Source: JAHFRG01 sp036522275
GTDB taxonomy: Bacteria > Pseudomonadota > Gammaproteobacteria > Burkholderiales > JAHFRG01
Direction of reading: 5' to 3'
Assembly: GCA_036522275.1 (NCBI GenBank)
Contig: DATDGC010000073.1
Span: 1 to 64,000 of the forward strand
DNA: 64,000 nucleotides
Shown: one piece after another, positions 1-8,004 of the stretch
Layout: each line of letters begins with the position of its first letter
Numbering within the stretch: the stretch's first letter is position 1
The notes under the pieces: generated by a model
The model's database searches: none
What the model was told of the DNA's origin: nothing
Seen by the model: the letters and a program-made list of their open reading frames with translations, nothing else
Position numbers and translations under genes: made by a program

Positions 1-187
1 CGTCTCTCACAACGGTACGAGTGCGTTTGCCCTCTTCCAACTTGGTACGGTTGTCCACCTGTCGCCACTCCCACGTATCGCCAACGTTGAAGTCTGTGGG
101 CGCTGGCATATCTGCCTTTTGCGCCTGTGCAGTTGCTGGTGCAACAAGGCAGACCACTACAGCAAGTAGTCGAGTAACAGATTTCAT
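1..187 (-). CDS. Partial secreted hypothetical protein (N-terminal 62 residues)
   Basis: The gene starts at 187 on the minus strand, after the ribosome-binding site AGGGAGAACC, and runs off the left edge of the window. The visible N-terminus is a clear Sec signal peptide: MKSVTR, then a hydrophobic stretch rich in Leu, Val and Ala, then a likely cleavage after ATAQAQ. The mature part begins KADMPAPTDFNVGDTWEWRQ, so an exported, probably periplasmic protein is expected. I do not recognise a family; the phrase 'VGDTWEWR' occurs in various uncharacterised periplasmic proteins. The full length and function cannot be judged from here. Confidence 0.6.
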   Translation of the reverse strand, partial: MKSVTRLLAVVVCLVAPATAQAQKADMPAPTDFNVGDTWEWRQVDNRTKLEEGKRTRTVVRD

Positions 188-648
188 GGTTCTCCCTTTC
201 TCGGACGCGGCAAGACTGGCGTTGCCATAGCGCTCTAACTAGAAATAGACACCCAAAAAGGTGCAATTAATTGCGCTAAATTCGGCATGACTTTGTCATC
301 CTACACCAGAATCAAGATGTCATGAGAGGACCGTTTTGGCTTGAGAAATATTTCCCTCTGTGAGCCGCCAAGCGACGAGGACAAATCGGGGGAATTGGAG
401 CGAGCACTGTCTGAGCGTGTAGCGCGAGTTGCGCAGCGCCCGATTTGGCTGAGGCGCGCAGGGGAAGCCGGCGAGCCGAGGTCGCCTTTTCTTTGGTAAC
501 TTTCTTTTGGCGACGCAAAAGAAAGTTACCAGCCGCCGGGCTGCCCCCGGCGAATTTAAATTTCCCCTCACTCCTTCGGCAGGCTCAGGACAGGCTCTAA
601 CCTCTCCCTCAAGGGGAGGGGGAATAGATCAGCCGTCGCAAACGCGTG
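188..648. other. Gene-free stretch with intergenic repeats
   Basis: I see no convincing gene here. Open frames around 312-571 are built on repeated sequence and have no recognisable protein features. The stretch contains a 15-bp perfect palindrome (495-530) and a low-complexity CT/GA-rich segment around 597-622 (CCTCTCCCTCAAGGGGAGG), of a kind common between genes in environmental proteobacteria. It ends at a lone mobile-element end (649-667). Confidence 0.5.
495..530. repeat. Perfect 15-bp inverted repeat (hairpin)
   Basis: The arms GGTAACTTTCTTTTG (495-509) and CAAAAGAAAGTTACC (516-530) are perfect reverse complements around the 6-nt loop GCGACG. The composition resembles dispersed 'TTTCTTTGG..AAAGAAAG' palindromes found in many beta- and gammaproteobacterial genomes. 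It could act as a bidirectional terminator or be a short mobile repeat. No function is shown by the sequence. Confidence 0.7.
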
Positions 649-667
649 GGACTTAATCAGAGGTTCC
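649..667. mobile_element. Lone terminal inverted repeat of the GGAACC element family
   Basis: The sequence GGACTTAATCAGAGGTTCC is identical to the right end of the complete element at 39769-40043. No partner left end is visible upstream, so this is probably a remnant. Just inside it, AACGCGTG resembles the subterminal AACGCGTC of the element at 53369-53646. The end overlaps the last codons of the MfnE-like gene: read on the minus strand it encodes Gly-Thr-Ser-Asp followed by the TAA stop. Confidence 0.75.
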
Positions 668-1240
668 TAAATGCGAACAGACGCGAGCGTAATCCTCCCG
701 ATTGACCAGACACACATCAAAAGCCGCCGCATCAACAAACCCGGCAAACGCGGCATCCACGATGCCTCTTCTTGATAGTTCCGCCATGTCCATTACTCCC
801 TCGGGCAGCGGGCAGGATTTGACAAGCACCAAGCGCTCTGCGCCAAGGCGGCGTGCAAGCCAGGCGGCAAGGCTGTCCGAAGTCACATCCCAGCTTGGAG
901 GTAAGTCTTCAGAGGCGAGGGTTTGGACAGGCAACCAGACCGGCACTTGATTTTCTTGCAGCGTTTTCCGGATTTCAACTTCGGTGCGAGTGGGAATGAG
1001 GTCTTTTTGCATACCGCAAAGCATGAGGCCGTACTGCTCCATGGCCCGCAGCCCCATGGCGTGGGCGGCGGCATCGTCGAAGTCCAATATTTTCTGGGCC
1101 TCGCGCACCGCGGCGGCAAAAATCCCGCCGCCGGGGACGATAACCATCCGGCCTTTGCCCGCTTCAGCGAGCGCCTTGAGCCAGCGCCTCAAATCGTCAG
1201 GATAATCCGCGAGACTGCCGCCGAGCTTAACGACCCACAT
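653..1240 (-). CDS. MfnE-like amino acid kinase family protein (methylofuran biosynthesis)
   Basis: This protein of about 195 residues has the amino-acid-kinase fold signatures: an N-terminal VVKLGGSL phosphate loop, VIVPGGGIFA near residue 37, and a late LVLVKSC strand. Its size and N-terminus resemble archaeal MfnE, which phosphorylates 5-(aminomethyl)-3-furanmethanol phosphate to a diphosphate during methanofuran synthesis. The neighbouring MfnD- and MfnF-like genes fit that role. The ATG at 1240 is preferred to a TTG at 1246; it overlaps the end of pabB by 14 bp, which implies translational coupling. The last four codons and the stop lie inside a mobile-element end (649-667), so the native C-terminus has probably been replaced. 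The furan-kinase role is inferred from family and context. Confidence 0.75.
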   Translation of the reverse strand: MWVVKLGGSLADYPDDLRRWLKALAEAGKGRMVIVPGGGIFAAAVREAQKILDFDDAAAHAMGLRAMEQYGLMLCGMQKDLIPTRTEVEIRKTLQENQVPVWLPVQTLASEDLPPSWDVTSDSLAAWLARRLGAERLVLVKSCPLPEGVMDMAELSRRGIVDAAFAGFVDAAAFDVCLVNREDYARVCSHLGTSD

Positions 1241-2612
1241 CGGCAATTAAAATTTGCTCAAGCAACCTTAGCATAGCCGCAGCTTTGTCGAAAGTTTCCT
1301 GGTATTCATCTTCCATGCGCGAATCAATTACGATGCCGCCTCCCGCCCAGAAGCGTATCGTGCCCGCGGAATAAACCAGGGTGCGGATGACGATATTGGT
1401 GTCCATACCGCCGTCGAAGCCGATGTAGCCGATGGCGCCGCAATATACTCCGCGGCGGTTCGGCTCAAGTTCTTCGATAATCTGCATCGCGCGCAGCTTG
1501 GGCGCGCCGGTTACTGAGCCGCCAGGAAAGCAGCCGCGCAGCAAATCAAGCGCGCTTTTGTTTTTTGCCAGTGTGCCGGTCACCGTACTCACCAGATGAT
1601 GCACCGTGGCGAAGCCTTCCACCTCAAACAGTTTCGGCACTTTCACCGAGCCGGTTTCACACGATTTGCCGAGGTCGTTTCTCAGCAAATCTACAATCAT
1701 CAGGTTTTCGGCGCGGTCTTTCTCGCTTTCGCGCAGCGCCTCGGCGAGCGCCGCGTCCAAGCGCGGATACCCTGCGCGCGGTCGCGTGCCTTTGATTGGT
1801 TTGGTCTCGACTTGACGATCCTTAAGTTTGAGAAAGCGCTCGGGAGAGGCGCTCAGAATTTGCGCGTAAGGGGTGTTGAGATAGGCGGAAAACGGCGCCG
1901 GATTGATGATGCGCAGTGCCTGGTAAGCCAGCCACGGATCGCCTGCGGCGGCGGCGGAAAATCTTTGCGCGAGATTCACCTGGTAGCAATCGCCGGCGCG
2001 GATGTAGTCGTGAATACGCTTGAAAGCCTGCGCATAATGCTCAGGCGTGAGGTTGGAAACAATCTTGCTCGTTATCCGGAACGGCGCGCGAAAGCGTTCT
2101 TCTGCCGGCTGGCTGAAACGCGCTATCAGCTCATCCCATTTTTTCCGGGTTTGCGGGTCGCGTCCCCCGCTTACCAGACAGCTGCGGTGCGAATGATGGT
2201 CCACCACCACCGCCCAGTCGTAAATGCCGACAGCCATTTCCGGGAGTTTCTCCGCGTCTTCGGCAATCGCCGGCAGCCGCTCTAGCCGGCGCGCCAGATC
2301 ATAGCCGAAATAACCCAGTACTCCGCCGCTGAAAGGCAAATCGCAATGGTTCTCCTGCGCAGGCTCGAGATAACGCTTAAGCAGGGTGAACGGGTCTTCG
2401 GGAGAAAGCTCACTAGCCCCGTTATGGCGTATTTCGGTGACTTTGCCGCGCGCGACCAGCGTGGCATAGGGCTCCGCCACCAGAATATCGTAGCGCGCTT
2501 GCGCGGCGAAACACCTGCCGCTGTCGAGAAACGCCGCCCAAGGCAGGTCGGCAATGGCTTCAAACAGCCGCGCGCTGTCTTCGTGATAAGAAAGTTCGGT
2601 TAACAGTGGCAT
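1227..2612 (-). CDS. pabB: Aminodeoxychorismate synthase component I
   Basis: A 461-residue chorismate-binding enzyme of the PabB/TrpE family. It converts chorismate and ammonia to 4-amino-4-deoxychorismate, the precursor of p-aminobenzoate. Diagnostic C-terminal motifs are visible: FSAYLNTPYAQILSASPERF, KPIKGTRPR, DRAENLMIVDLLRNDLG, FPGGSVTGAPK and YCGAIGYIGFDG. Full-length PabB proteins are about 450 residues. PABA is the acceptor for the RFAP synthase encoded at 11339-12331, so presence in this cluster suggests dedicated supply for H4MPT as well as folate. No pabA glutaminase or pabC lyase is adjacent. Anthranilate synthase TrpE is the main alternative, but length and context favour PabB. 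Confidence 0.9.
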   Translation of the reverse strand: MPLLTELSYHEDSARLFEAIADLPWAAFLDSGRCFAAQARYDILVAEPYATLVARGKVTEIRHNGASELSPEDPFTLLKRYLEPAQENHCDLPFSGGVLGYFGYDLARRLERLPAIAEDAEKLPEMAVGIYDWAVVVDHHSHRSCLVSGGRDPQTRKKWDELIARFSQPAEERFRAPFRITSKIVSNLTPEHYAQAFKRIHDYIRAGDCYQVNLAQRFSAAAAGDPWLAYQALRIINPAPFSAYLNTPYAQILSASPERFLKLKDRQVETKPIKGTRPRAGYPRLDAALAEALRESEKDRAENLMIVDLLRNDLGKSCETGSVKVPKLFEVEGFATVHHLVSTVTGTLAKNKSALDLLRGCFPGGSVTGAPKLRAMQIIEELEPNRRGVYCGAIGYIGFDGGMDTNIVIRTLVYSAGTIRFWAGGGIVIDSRMEDEYQETFDKAAAMLRLLEQILIADVGR

Positions 2613-2621
2613 GAAAAGATT

Positions 2622-3668
2622 TTATTCCTGCGTTCTGCTTTGCGCCAGCGCTGCGACCGCCACCGCAGGTGCGCAGGCGTCTATCCATTGACGATCGATC
2701 AATGACGATTCCACCAGGCTGGAAAAATCCAGATAAGGCCGTGCATAGCGCGCGGCAAGCGATTTCACCAAAAAACGGCCGATACCTGTTCCGATAAGCG
2801 GCGCCTCTTCGCCGGCCAGGCCAAGCGAAAACAGGCGCGAGCAGGCCTCGTGCAAACGCTGCGATTGCAGCCCGGCGATATAGCCCGCAAGCTGCTGCCA
2901 GCTTGGGAGCGGTGCCGACTCCAGATCCCTGCCCAACATGCGCGCCAGGCGCCGCGCGCTGTCCTGCATGGTCTTGCCTCCGCCATCCGCGGCGGGCAAC
3001 TGGTCTGCCCCTTCCGGCAATTCTCCGGTCAGGCGATAGACATCCGCCATGGTCGCGAACTGCTCCGCCATCAGCCCCTGCCACTCGCCTGCAAACGGCA
3101 CGCGCGCAGCCGCCGCCATCACCGGGGTGCGCACCACGCCGCTATAGATGAGTTCGTCAAACGCCATGCGCTGATGGTCATTCCAGCCTCGGGCATGCAC
3201 TTTGCCGGAATTCAGCATTACCAGATCGGTGGTGGTGCTGCCGATGTCTATCAATAATGCTTGCCTCACACGCTTTGCTGCGAACTCGGCGGTCGCGAGC
3301 CAGTTTGCTGAAGCCACCTCACCGGCAAGCTGCTTGGCTTGAGCAGGGGTAACAAAGCCGCTGCGTCCGGCATACACTTGCAGGCTTGCCTGCGGCAATT
3401 TGCCGTTCATCGCTTCTACCAGAGTGGTGACGCCGGCGTTGCGATTGGGAAAAATATCCGCGAGCTCGCCGGTCATGGTAAGCGCGTGCAGCGTTGCAGC
3501 CTGATTCAGTTTTTTCAGCGCATGAGCCACAGCACTTTCCAAGTGCTGCAAGCCTTGCCACAGCGGGCAGGGCAACTGCATGGCTTGGCTTACGCGCCCG
3601 GCGCCGTCCACCACCGCCACCTTGAGATGCGCGCCTCCCAAATCCCAGCCGACGGCGCAATCAGACAT
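2622..3668 (-). CDS. MfnF-like H4MPT-linked C1-transfer protein (ASKHA fold)
   Basis: A 348-residue protein of the hydantoinase/oxoprolinase-like ASKHA group, annotated in methylotrophs as 'H4MPT-linked C1 transfer pathway protein'. The two phosphate-binding loops are visible: GWDLGGAHLKVAVVD at about residues 7-21 and LLIDIGSTTTDLVML near residue 130. Archaeal MfnF joins the furan diphosphate unit to the glutamyl-tyramine part of methanofuran. The ATG at 3668 overlaps the end of the upstream ATP-grasp gene by 8 bp. An upstream extension of the open frame is rejected because it runs through that gene. The bacterial product would be methylofuran; function is inferred from family and neighbours. 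Confidence 0.8.
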   Translation of the reverse strand: MSDCAVGWDLGGAHLKVAVVDGAGRVSQAMQLPCPLWQGLQHLESAVAHALKKLNQAATLHALTMTGELADIFPNRNAGVTTLVEAMNGKLPQASLQVYAGRSGFVTPAQAKQLAGEVASANWLATAEFAAKRVRQALLIDIGSTTTDLVMLNSGKVHARGWNDHQRMAFDELIYSGVVRTPVMAAAARVPFAGEWQGLMAEQFATMADVYRLTGELPEGADQLPAADGGGKTMQDSARRLARMLGRDLESAPLPSWQQLAGYIAGLQSQRLHEACSRLFSLGLAGEEAPLIGTGIGRFLVKSLAARYARPYLDFSSLVESSLIDRQWIDACAPAVAVAALAQSRTQE

Positions 3669-4656
3669 GCAAGGCCTCGAGGTCAACTTCAACCCGCCGC
3701 AGCGTGAATTTTGGCAAGCGTAAAGGTTTGGAATCGTCCAGCAGGCCCAATACCAGCGCTGCGGGATTGCAGCCCAGCGCTTGACGCAAACCCGCATAGG
3801 AAGTGGTCAGCCGCGGGTTCACTTCCATCACTATCCGCTGAGAGCCGCTTTGCACCAGATCTATGCCCACATAGCCCCACAGCCCGGGAATGGCCGCGGC
3901 TACGCGGCTGGCTAATTCTGCTAAAGCGCCGTCTCCATCAATCAAGGCATTGACCACGCTGCCGAGAAAATAAAACTGACCGTCGCGCACCACCACGCGC
4001 TGGTCATTGCAGCTCAAAAGATCTGCTGTGCCATCGCGGCAAAGGACGCAAAGACTCAGCGCGCTTCCGGGAATTAACGGCTGCAACACGTAATTCCCCG
4101 GGTTGGCCTTAAGCCATTGCCGCGCCGCCAAGAGATTGTGGAACAAGCGGGTATCGCTGCAGCCCGCGCCGTCATCGGGTTTCACCACCCAGCCGTCTCC
4201 CGTATCATGCAATTCAGCGTCCACTGAATACGTCGGCACTGCCGCGATTCCTGCTTGTGTGAGATGGCGTGAAGTCGCCTGCTTGCTCGCGGTGAGGTGC
4301 ACTGCGTCGGGATGGCTGCCCAGAAGTTTGCGCCCGCGCTTAAGTACACTACGATGGATGCATTCAAGCACCCCGCCGCTTTCCGGCGCGATCGGCCACA
4401 CCGCATCGGCAATATCCATGCAGTGTTCCAGAACCCTCTCGGTTTCAGCGGCGCTGCGCGGCGTGTACACGCTAAGGGGTAAATCCAGTGCAGGCAGGCG
4501 CGGATCACGAGTGGTGATTGCTTCCACCCCGGGAACATCCCCGAGGTCGCGCAACAGCGCGTGCAGCATTATGTCGCCTTCTTGAGCGAGCGAAGCCGGC
4601 AACGCTTGGTCAAGCAGCTCGCCACCGGTAATATGCTCGTATATGAAAATACGCAT
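3661..4656 (-). CDS. MfnD-like ATP-grasp ligase (methylofuran biosynthesis)
   Basis: A 331-residue ATP-grasp protein starting MRIFIYEHITGG. Visible ATP-grasp features include WVVKPDDGAGCSDT near the middle, and LWGYVGIDLVQ followed by VMEVNPRLTTSYAG, which holds the metal-binding Glu and Asn. Archaeal MfnD attaches glutamate to tyramine; in methylotrophs tyrosine is reported to replace tyramine in methylofuran, consistent with no decarboxylase gene here. The gene is first of a minus-strand run (MfnD-, MfnF-like, pabB, MfnE-like) with overlapping or closely spaced ends. Its promoter must lie in the repeat-rich gap 4657-4808. The exact amino acid acceptor is an inference. Confidence 0.75.
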   Translation of the reverse strand: MRIFIYEHITGGELLDQALPASLAQEGDIMLHALLRDLGDVPGVEAITTRDPRLPALDLPLSVYTPRSAAETERVLEHCMDIADAVWPIAPESGGVLECIHRSVLKRGRKLLGSHPDAVHLTASKQATSRHLTQAGIAAVPTYSVDAELHDTGDGWVVKPDDGAGCSDTRLFHNLLAARQWLKANPGNYVLQPLIPGSALSLCVLCRDGTADLLSCNDQRVVVRDGQFYFLGSVVNALIDGDGALAELASRVAAAIPGLWGYVGIDLVQSGSQRIVMEVNPRLTTSYAGLRQALGCNPAALVLGLLDDSKPLRLPKFTLRRVEVDLEALHV

Positions 4657-4700
4657 TTTTATTTCACCACAGAGGCACAGAGAACAGAAAACCTTAATTC

Positions 4701-4775
4701 ACAGGATTAACAGGATTGTTACAGATTTACAGGATTGAATCCTGTTTAATCCTGCGAAATCATGTAAATCCTGTC
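4701..4775. repeat. Imperfect long hairpin of ACAGGATT repeats
   Basis: Several copies of ACAGGATT and its complement AATCCTGT are arranged around the perfect core ACAGGATTGAATCCTGT (4729-4745). Together with the CACCACAGAGGCACAGAGAA stretch at about 4665-4684, this matches repeats widely scattered between genes in environmental bacteria. It lies between divergently transcribed genes and could form a large hairpin, but I see no clear promoter or operator in it. Confidence 0.6.
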
Positions 4776-4808
4776 TATTTGGTTTCAGTCTCATAGGTGA
4801 ACGCTCTC

Positions 4809-5540
4809 ATGAAACTCATCCCCGTCATTGATCTGATGCGCGGCCAAGTGGTGCGCGCGCTAGGGGGCGAACGCCATCAATACCGCCCCATCGAATCCGG
4901 ATTGTGCGCCGGCAGCAACGCACTCGACATCGCCTGCGCATTACTGGAATTGTATCCGTTTCCTGCGCTCTACATCGCCGACATTGATGCAATCCAGCAA
5001 AATGGCGGCAACGCCGCGGTAATTGAAAAACTCCATCGGCATTTTCCGAAGCTTGACCTGTGGGTGGACTCGGGAATAGCGGATGTTGCGGGCTTTACGG
5101 CATGGCAGAAGCAGCGCCTCGGCCACGCGGTGATCGGCAGCGAATCGTTTCCCGAGAGTGCGCTGCTCTCCGCCGTTTGCTCCAGCCGCGATGCACTTTA
5201 CCCGCTGCTATCGCTGGATTTCAAAGGTGCGCGTTTTTGCGGCGAGCAACCTTTGCTCAATGATCCGGAATTCTGGCCGGAGCATGTTATCGTCATGATG
5301 CTGGCGCGCGTCGGAAGTCTCCAAGGGCCGGATTTCGACCAATTAAGCGAGCTAAGTCGGCGCGCACCGCATAAAAAACTTTACGCCGCCGGCGGAATAC
5401 GCGGCAAGCGCGACCTCGCGCGCCTGGTGCGCGCAGGCGCACATGGCGCGCTGCTCGCGAGCGCGCTGCACCAGCGCCTCATCAGCGCCAGCGATCTGGC
5501 CGCATCGGAATCCGGCGCGGACTCAACGGACGCGCAGTGA
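4809..5540 (+). CDS. HisA/HisF-like TIM-barrel protein of the H4MPT gene cluster
   Basis: A 243-residue protein starting MKLIPVIDLMRGQVVRA, which matches the first strand of HisA-type barrels. Further features are LYIADIDAIQQNGGN, WVDSGIADV and a C-terminal KLYAAGGIRGKRDL phosphate-binding loop. The ATG at 4809 is chosen because AGGTGA sits eight bases upstream; a GTG at 4797 is the alternative. HisA-related barrels recur in H4MPT clusters of methylotrophs and in methanogens without an assigned reaction. It is transcribed opposite to its neighbours. A role in methylofuran or dephospho-H4MPT synthesis is likely from context; histidine biosynthesis is unlikely because no other his gene is near. 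Confidence 0.75.
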   Translation: MKLIPVIDLMRGQVVRALGGERHQYRPIESGLCAGSNALDIACALLELYPFPALYIADIDAIQQNGGNAAVIEKLHRHFPKLDLWVDSGIADVAGFTAWQKQRLGHAVIGSESFPESALLSAVCSSRDALYPLLSLDFKGARFCGEQPLLNDPEFWPEHVIVMMLARVGSLQGPDFDQLSELSRRAPHKKLYAAGGIRGKRDLARLVRAGAHGALLASALHQRLISASDLAASESGADSTDAQ

Positions 5541-5578
5541 GCAGCATCAGCTGCCCACCGGTCACCCGTGCATCCGGA

Positions 5579-6088
5579 TTATTTCGGGGAGAACGGATGC
5601 GGTGAGCTGCCTTTCTTGCTGACCACTTCCGAGGCCTTGGGTGTCCCCGCCACGGCGCGCTTGATTGACTCCTTGGTGGCCTGATAGTTGTAGTCGTAAA
5701 TCTTGGTGTCGTTCTCCGCCAGCCAGTGGATGAACACGCCGACACAGATGAAAACGTCGTCGGCCTCATTCGCCGGAATCGTGCCGTCCTGCACGCAATC
5801 CGCCACCGCCATCGCCACTGCGCGCTGCGCCGGCCCGAACATCTGCACCGCCTGTTTGGCGCCCTTGATGGTCACCTTGTTGAACAGGATGGTGTTGGGC
5901 TTGGTTTGCAGGTTCGGCGCCACCACCGCAAGCAAGGAAGTAAAGCCGTCCTTGTTGTTTGTCAGCGCATTGCAGAACGCACGTTCTACGGAGCTGCCGC
6001 GCGGTCCCATAATCAGGTCAACGTGAGCCACTTCATTGCCGTCGCCGACCAGTGATTCTCCAACGAGTACTCGATCAATTTTCGCCAT
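5579..6088 (-). CDS. fae: Formaldehyde-activating enzyme
   Basis: A 169-residue protein close to the canonical Fae length. It condenses formaldehyde with H4MPT to methylene-H4MPT, the entry step of the pathway completed by mtdB, mch and fhc in this window. Family hallmarks are VGESLVGDGNEVAHVDLIMG (with the catalytic His at residue 22), GFTSLLAVVAPNL, KPNTILFNKVTIK and VGVFIHW. A strong ribosome-binding site (AAGGAGAGG) precedes the ATG at 6088. The gene follows the CitG-like gene after 75 bp containing a 12-bp stem, which may shape fae mRNA levels. It converges with the HisA-like gene. Identification is secure. Confidence 0.97.
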   Translation of the reverse strand: MAKIDRVLVGESLVGDGNEVAHVDLIMGPRGSSVERAFCNALTNNKDGFTSLLAVVAPNLQTKPNTILFNKVTIKGAKQAVQMFGPAQRAVAMAVADCVQDGTIPANEADDVFICVGVFIHWLAENDTKIYDYNYQATKESIKRAVAGTPKASEVVSKKGSSPHPFSPK

Positions 6089-6138
6089 TTTGCCTCTCCT
6101 TAGTTTGGCTAGTTAAACATTCAGGTGAAACGCAACTC

Positions 6139-6189
6139 CGAAACCTCAGCGGCTGCCGCCCTCCTAGGCGCCAACATGCTGAGGTTTCG
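6139..6189 (-). promoter_or_regulatory. 12-bp stem between the CitG-like gene and fae
   Basis: CGAAACCTCAGC (6139-6150) and GCTGAGGTTTCG (6178-6189) are perfect reverse complements separated by 27 nt. The stem spans the CitG-like stop codon and lies about 50 bp upstream of the fae start on the same strand. No U-run follows, so it is not a standard terminator. It could be an attenuator or RNA-processing site that sets off the highly expressed fae message; this role is inferred. Confidence 0.45.
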
Positions 6190-7093
6190 TTTTACTACGG
6201 TGCGAGGCAGGCTTCGCCCCGCTGCCGGTAAAGCTTCCTTGCAACAAATCCTGCAAATGCAATGCAAGCAGGCTGGCGACGCTCAAATCCGCCGTCGTGC
6301 CTGGATTGATTCCATCACGCTTGAGCTCGGCATCGAAAGCCAGCAATTGCGGCAACAAGGCTTGCGGTGAGTCACTGCGCTGCCATGTGCTGTCCAGCGC
6401 CGCAGCGCGGGAACTGACTTGCCGCGCCAGCTCGCTTCCGAATTTGCGCTCTACGTGACTGTCGGGAAAACGTGCCAGCAATGCCAGATAGGCCGACAGC
6501 ACCGCCCATTCTTCGCCGGCAAAACGCGTAAGCGTTTCGCGCGCGCGAGGCACTCCCACATCAAAAACATCGGCAAATCCATTCGCGTACTGGCGCGCGA
6601 TGCTGTCGCGCTCGCGCGCTTCCTGCATCGCGCCGAGCAGGGTAACCTGCGGCTTCTCGCTTATATCATGACGCGCGCTGCTGCCCAGCCCGGCAGGCTT
6701 GGCGAGGCGGATCGCCGCATAAGTGAGTTCCGCATCCTGTTGCGTGAGCCGCTCCAGCACGCCGCGCACCTTCAGCAGCAATGCGTGCGCGCCGGATTCC
6801 TGCTGAGCGGCACAAAGCAGCGGTGCGGCGAGCAGCACAATGCCAAGATTGGTATTGCAGCCTACCGCTTGTTGCGTTGCTTCAACCGCGCGCAGGATGC
6901 GCTCGCCCACGCTTGCGCCAGGTACGGTCAACGGCGCGGCGATGGCGTTGGCGCTCGCCTCGAACTGCTGCACGGTCATGCCGTGACCGGCGCTGTAAAT
7001 GCTGACGTTGCCGGGCTTTGGAGCGCGGATTTCGGCAACACAGGCGCTCTTCAACGCTTGCGCCAGCTGCTCGCTGGAGATTATGTTCAGCAT
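6164..7093 (-). CDS. CitG-like (triphosphoribosyl-dephospho-CoA synthase family) protein
   Basis: A 309-residue protein with CitG-family motifs: EIRAPKPGNVSIYSAGHGM near residue 21, CNTNLGIVLLAAPL near residue 90, and GLGSSARHDISE. CitG makes the prosthetic-group precursor of citrate lyase, but no citrate lyase genes occur here. CitG-like proteins recur in methylotroph H4MPT clusters, where they probably transfer a ribosyl or phosphoribosyl unit during H4MPT synthesis; this is inference. The ATG at 7093 overlaps the upstream RimK-like gene by 7 bp, so the long N-terminal extension of the open frame is discarded. It is the last gene before fae in the mtdB to fae run. Confidence 0.8.
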   Translation of the reverse strand: MLNIISSEQLAQALKSACVAEIRAPKPGNVSIYSAGHGMTVQQFEASANAIAAPLTVPGASVGERILRAVEATQQAVGCNTNLGIVLLAAPLLCAAQQESGAHALLLKVRGVLERLTQQDAELTYAAIRLAKPAGLGSSARHDISEKPQVTLLGAMQEARERDSIARQYANGFADVFDVGVPRARETLTRFAGEEWAVLSAYLALLARFPDSHVERKFGSELARQVSSRAAALDSTWQRSDSPQALLPQLLAFDAELKRDGINPGTTADLSVASLLALHLQDLLQGSFTGSGAKPASHRSKTKPQHVGA

Positions 7094-8004
7094 ACCATTT
7101 CCATGCTTGCTTGAGGCAGCTTGCGCGACAATAAATCGTCCGCCAGGTATTGCGCCAGGTTTCCCCGGCATACTCCTTGCAATCCGCGCCAGGCCGGGAT
7201 GCCGTTGACTTCTATGACGTAAAGCTCGCCTTCCCGGTCACGCATAAGATCCACCCCCGCATAATCCATCCCGACGGCGCGCACCGCATCCAGCGCCAGT
7301 CTTTGCATGGTTTCGTCCAGTTGCACATTTTCGCATTTCGCGCCTTGCGCGACATTGTTGATCCAACTGGTGCCGCGTCGCAGCATCGCGGCGCGGGCAA
7401 CACCGCCCGCTACCAGTACCCGGAAGTCGTGCCAATGGCCTTCAGCGCAATCAATAAAGCTTTGCAGATAAGCCACGCCTGAATATTCAGCGAGATCGGG
7501 GATGTCCATACCTCTCTTCAGGCGCCGCAGACCCAACCCCTGCGAGCCGAACAAAGGCTTCAATACCAGTTCGCGCCCCGCCGCAGTCTCGCGCAATAAA
7601 ACGGCGCGCGCCTGTGCCGCCGATTCACAGACCCAGGTTGCTGGAGTGGGAATGCCGGCGCGCTTCAATAAAAAACTGGTCATCGCCTTATCAACGCTGC
7701 GCTCGATAGCGCGCGCATCGTTGTAAACCGGCACGCCGATTTCGCGCAGTGCATGCAGGATATCCAAACGTAAAATCACCTGCTCCAGCGTGCCGCCGGG
7801 TACGCCGCGCACGAAAACCGCGTCTGGCAGGCTGTGCTTGAATCCCGGCATCACCACGTCATGCCGCGCGTGCGCAAGATCGAAATAACAATTCTGCAGG
7901 GACACGTACTGACTTTCGCAGCCGCGCGCAGCGAACGCCTGGCGCAACTGCCGACCGTGCCAGCCCGGATCATCGGTGATGATGGCGATACGCCGAGCAC
8001 TCAT
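7087..8004 (-). CDS. RimK-like ATP-grasp ligase of the H4MPT cluster
   Basis: A 305-residue ATP-grasp protein of the RimK/MptN type. Seen motifs are DKAMTSFLLKRAGIPTPAT, ELVLKPLFGSQGLGLR (the ATP-binding loop), DFRVLVAGG, and GMDYAGVDLMRD with VIEVNGIPAWRGLQ, which carries the metal-binding Glu and Asn. RimK relatives add glutamate to peptides or cofactors (MptN on H4MPT, CofF on F420). Methylofuran of methylotrophs carries a long polyglutamate tail, so building that tail is a plausible job, but this is inferred. The start codon at 8004 lies inside the end of a mobile-element-like repeat (7996-8263), which separates it from mch. Confidence 0.8.
   Translation of the reverse strand: MSARRIAIITDDPGWHGRQLRQAFAARGCESQYVSLQNCYFDLAHARHDVVMPGFKHSLPDAVFVRGVPGGTLEQVILRLDILHALREIGVPVYNDARAIERSVDKAMTSFLLKRAGIPTPATWVCESAAQARAVLLRETAAGRELVLKPLFGSQGLGLRRLKRGMDIPDLAEYSGVAYLQSFIDCAEGHWHDFRVLVAGGVARAAMLRRGTSWINNVAQGAKCENVQLDETMQRLALDAVRAVGMDYAGVDLMRDREGELYVIEVNGIPAWRGLQGVCRGNLAQYLADDLLSRKLPQASMEMVC

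Noticed and set aside
312..571. Two overlapping minus-strand frames of 68 and 83 codons
   Set aside because: They run through the palindrome and intergenic repeats, and lack ribosome-binding sites and coding-like composition.
2282..2563. Overlapping alternative frame inside pabB
   Set aside because: Shadow frame; pabB motifs cover the whole interval in the main frame.
4657..4808. Possible attachment site or riboswitch in the ACAGGATT repeats
   Set aside because: The sequence matches dispersed intergenic repeats and shows neither an aptamer-like pattern nor integrase genes nearby.
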